Part shown: piece after piece, positions 61,881 to 64,000 of the stretch
Layout: every line of letters starts with the position of its first letter
Numbering within the stretch: the stretch's first letter is position 1
Source of the DNA: Thaumasiovibrio subtropicus
Lineage (GTDB): Bacteria; Pseudomonadota; Gammaproteobacteria; Enterobacterales; Vibrionaceae
DNA length: 64,000 nucleotides
NCBI RefSeq assembly: GCF_019703835.1
Contig: NZ_AP023055.1
Span: 868,001-932,000 of the forward strand
Direction: 5' to 3'
Made by a program: the position numbers and the translations under genes
The notes under the pieces: model-generated
Told to the model about the DNA's origin: nothing
The model's input: the letters and a program-made list of their open reading frames with translations, nothing else
Database searches by the model: none

Positions 61881-64000
61881 TCAATCTAAGTAGAAATACT
61901 CCCAATTCACAGAGCAGGCTTTTTGCATGTCTTTGTCTGTTTTTTGAGTAACTAACGTCATACTAGGTTTGGCGGTTTTTATTGCTTGTATGTGTGCAAG
62001 CGTTGTTGCGCTCCAAGGCGTATCATAGGTAATTAAGCAACGTAGTGAGTTCATAGGATAATAAAACTGTGTTGCATCTATCTCAGAAACATTTAAGTAA
62101 CGCAGATCATTGAGTTGGTCAAAATTCAGTAGGTTAGTCGCTGTCGCACTTAAGTCTAACGCTTTGATTGATTCGCGATTGTATACCTCAGAGGGGAGGG
62201 CAAGCGATGGGTTGCCATCCACCATTAGTGACCGCAGTAATGTTGTCCTTTCTGGTAGTTTGATAGAGGTGAGTGAGTTGTTGCTCGCATAGAGCGCAAT
62301 TAAGTCGGATTGAGCCGATAGGTCGAGTGAGCTTAAGTTATTCTCGTTAACAATGATCCGCTCAAGCGCGGTGTTTTTGCTCAAATCAAGTTTTGATATG
62401 TTGGCATTCTCTAATGCAAGGACGCGCAGTTTGGTGTTAGCAGAGAGATCAATTGTCGATAACGGGACATTCTGCATTTGCAGAACATCAAGCTGCGTTA
62501 GTGATGTCAATTCTGTTGAGGTGAGCTTCACTAGACCGATTAGGTTAAGCACATCAAGTTTTAGGTTTGCTGACAGATCGAGCGTATTAACCCCTAAGTT
62601 TTGTAAACTCAGTAGCGCTAAATCGGGTTTGTTAGAGACAGAAATGTCGTTAAATTGAGGTGATAAGTGTAGCCAAATGAACTTTAACTTGCTTTGTGTA
62701 GATAGGTCTAATGCTTGCAACTGCGGTGTATCTAGATAGATCCCGAACAAGCTAACATCAGCGGATAACGTCAGTTGCTCGAGATGAGGGCCTTTTATCA
62801 CGAGAGATTTTAGCTTCTCGAGAGATGAAACATTTAAACGCTCCATCGTGGTAGGCTCAAGCGCTAGACTACTTAACAAATTTAAGTCACCAAAGCTGAA
62901 CTCACTGAGTGCTGAACCATGAATGGCAATGTGTTCAAGTGCTGGATGGTTACCAAAGATGACCTTACTGAGATTACCTTGTCCGAGGAGATCGACATTG
63001 CGGAGGTGTTCAAGTTCAGATAAATCAAGCTCAGTAACTACCCCATCGGTTAGGGTCAGTTCTTCAAGAGCGCGAACATTATTTGCGTTAAATCGCATTA
63101 AGTTTTTGCTGGTTATGCTTAGGTTTTTCAGATTAGTGAACTTCGATAAGTCATCGATATGAATGACTTTATCATTGGAACAATTAAAGTCTTCGATTTC
63201 TTCCAGTCGTAAATAGCCAAATTCTTTGGCAGCTTCATCCAAGCATATCCACACACCAAGATCTTTAAGTACCACGTTGCTGATTCTATCTTTAGCTTGA
63301 ACAACGTTAATATCAATTGTCTTTGTGGCAATAGCACCTAAGTTATCTCGCGCTACGACGTCAAACTGAAAGCGGTACTCCCCGGGGGTGCCAGGCGCGC
63401 CCGGCTGATTGTCCGGAAGCCTGACCTTGATGGTTTTTTGGCTTAAGTCGCTGACAACAGCGGAGTCAGCTTCATCACTGTTTGGCATATAAAAATACCA
63501 CTCATAGCCAACAACGTCTCCGTCAATATCTTTACCATTAGCGGTTAGTGTGAAGGTTTCGCCTTCTTCAATGGTTAACGCTTCTGGCAGTTCTATAGTG
63601 GGAGGGGTGTTTTGCGTTGACTTAGGGACAAAGGTAATGGTTATGTAGTCACTCGAAACCTTGCCAGTATCATCAGTGACAGTAAAGGAAAATCTCGCCT
63701 CAGCCATGCGCTCGACATCGGGTGTTGTAAACTTATTATACCCACCCTGGTTGGTATACAAGTCTACTTTTGGTCCCTGTGTTTGCTTCCAGGTTAACGT
63801 TTTTCCTAATCGTGATTGCCCAACCACATCGGCAAAAAGACGCACTTCAGTGCCGCTCTGTGCATGAAAATCGTTCTGGGTAATGTTTGCCATCAAGCTG
63901 GTATCTAAGCTGACATTTATCGTGTCCGTCGCTGTTTTACCACCATCATCCGTAACAGTAATTTCAAAGCTCAGTGTATCACCATGTTTTAAGTCTTTAC
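61881..64000 (-). CDS. large surface protein: beta-sandwich repeats and leucine-rich repeats (5' end outside window)
   Basis: The frame stays open to the window edge, so the N-terminus is missing; about 706 residues are visible. The first part has PKD/cadherin-like beta-sandwich domains (FEITVTDDGGKTATDTINVS at the edge, then WKQTQGPKVDL and FSFTVTDDTGKVSSDYITIT, then IEEGETFTLTANGKDIDGD). The second (about 230-600 of the visible part) has at least 14 leucine-rich repeats of about 20-23 residues (LDLSANTKLRVLALENANIS type, with LxxLxLxxN). It ends without an anchor motif. Probably an extracellular adhesion or recognition protein; secretion cannot be checked because the N-terminus is cut. Confidence 0.8.
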   Translation of the reverse strand, partial: KDLKHGDTLSFEITVTDDGGKTATDTINVSLDTSLMANITQNDFHAQSGTEVRLFADVVGQSRLGKTLTWKQTQGPKVDLYTNQGGYNKFTTPDVERMAEARFSFTVTDDTGKVSSDYITITFVPKSTQNTPPTIELPEALTIEEGETFTLTANGKDIDGDVVGYEWYFYMPNSDEADSAVVSDLSQKTIKVRLPDNQPGAPGTPGEYRFQFDVVARDNLGAIATKTIDINVVQAKDRISNVVLKDLGVWICLDEAAKEFGYLRLEEIEDFNCSNDKVIHIDDLSKFTNLKNLSITSKNLMRFNANNVRALEELTLTDGVVTELDLSELEHLRNVDLLGQGNLSKVIFGNHPALEHIAIHGSALSEFSFGDLNLLSSLALEPTTMERLNVSSLEKLKSLVIKGPHLEQLTLSADVSLFGIYLDTPQLQALDLSTQSKLKFIWLHLSPQFNDISVSNKPDLALLSLQNLGVNTLDLSANLKLDVLNLIGLVKLTSTELTSLTQLDVLQMQNVPLSTIDLSANTKLRVLALENANISKLDLSKNTALERIIVNENNLSSLDLSAQSDLIALYASNNSLTSIKLPERTTLLRSLMVDGNPSLALPSEVYNRESIKALDLSATATNLLNFDQLNDLRYLNVSEIDATQFYYPMNSLRCLITYDTPWSATTLAHIQAIKTAKPSMTLVTQKTDKDMQKACSVNWEYFYLD

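Noticed and set aside
61763..61951. Short plus-strand frame after the EamA exporter
   Set aside because: It crosses a dispersed-repeat fragment and a terminator hairpin and then overlaps the end of the surface-protein gene on the other strand.

Overview
The window looks like chromosome of a Vibrionaceae-type gammaproteobacterium; Vibrio, Salinivibrio, Grimontia and Enterovibrio all fit. The evidence is the hutX-hutZ haem genes, the nirBDC-cobA order, the Vibrio-style split glycine-cleavage locus (gcvP and gcvH divergent from an XRE-cupin regulator and gcvT), and dispersed inverted-repeat elements of a kind common in that family. Genus was judged by eye from protein similarity and is not certain. 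No tRNA, rRNA, insertion sequence or prophage was seen.

Layout. (1) 1-5.4 kb: haem acquisition (hutX, hutZ, TonB receptor hutA) and an ABC exporter. (2) 5.4-9.8 kb: a periplasmic choloylglycine-hydrolase-family enzyme, a LysR regulator, a YcaQ/AlkX-type DNA glycosylase, an unknown protein and Dps. (3) 10-11.1 kb: a two-gene lysis cassette (GH108 muramidase and GTA-type holin) with no phage around it. (4) 11.2-22.4 kb: a complete type I-F CRISPR-Cas locus on the minus strand (cas1, cas2-3, cas8f, cas5f, cas7f, cas6f). A 10-repeat array lies downstream and a 20-repeat array upstream, with a WYL-domain regulator between cas1 and the second array. (5) 22.6-27.4 kb: hydroxamate-type siderophore uptake (fhuB, fhuD, fhuC) with a divergent ferric-siderophore reductase and Fur-like sites. 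(6) 27.5-36.4 kb: a specialised Hsp70 locus, hscC facing two tandem pairs of a large membrane protein (DjlC/DjlB type) and a DUF1266 protein. (7) 36.7-40.7 kb: an unknown lipoprotein, then lactate use (lldP, lldD) split by a 264-bp MITE-like element. (8) 41.4-47.6 kb: assimilatory nitrite reduction (nirB, nirD, a nitrite/formate channel, cobA for sirohaem) and a GNAT-membrane fusion. (9) 48.5-54 kb: glycine cleavage. (10) 54-64 kb: YjdF-like and SbtA-like membrane proteins, a LysR regulator, an unknown gene pair, small membrane peptides, a secreted chitin-binding protein, a DMT exporter and a large leucine-rich-repeat surface protein cut by the window end.

How the parts connect. Haem and siderophore genes form an iron-limitation set. 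NirB, NirD, the channel and CobA form one nitrite pathway; the nirB promoter keeps an FNR-like site and a NarL/NarP-like dyad 28 bp apart. The glycine-cleavage region carries a perfect PurR-type palindrome. The CRISPR leaders share a strict arrangement: a conserved heptamer, an 11-bp inverted repeat and an IHF-like site between its arms. The WYL gene and the cas promoter share a 10-bp motif, suggesting that this regulator controls cas expression. The least understood unit is the HscC/Djl/DUF1266 locus, where one of two paralogous membrane partners has lost the J domain and the other carries HPE instead of HPD.
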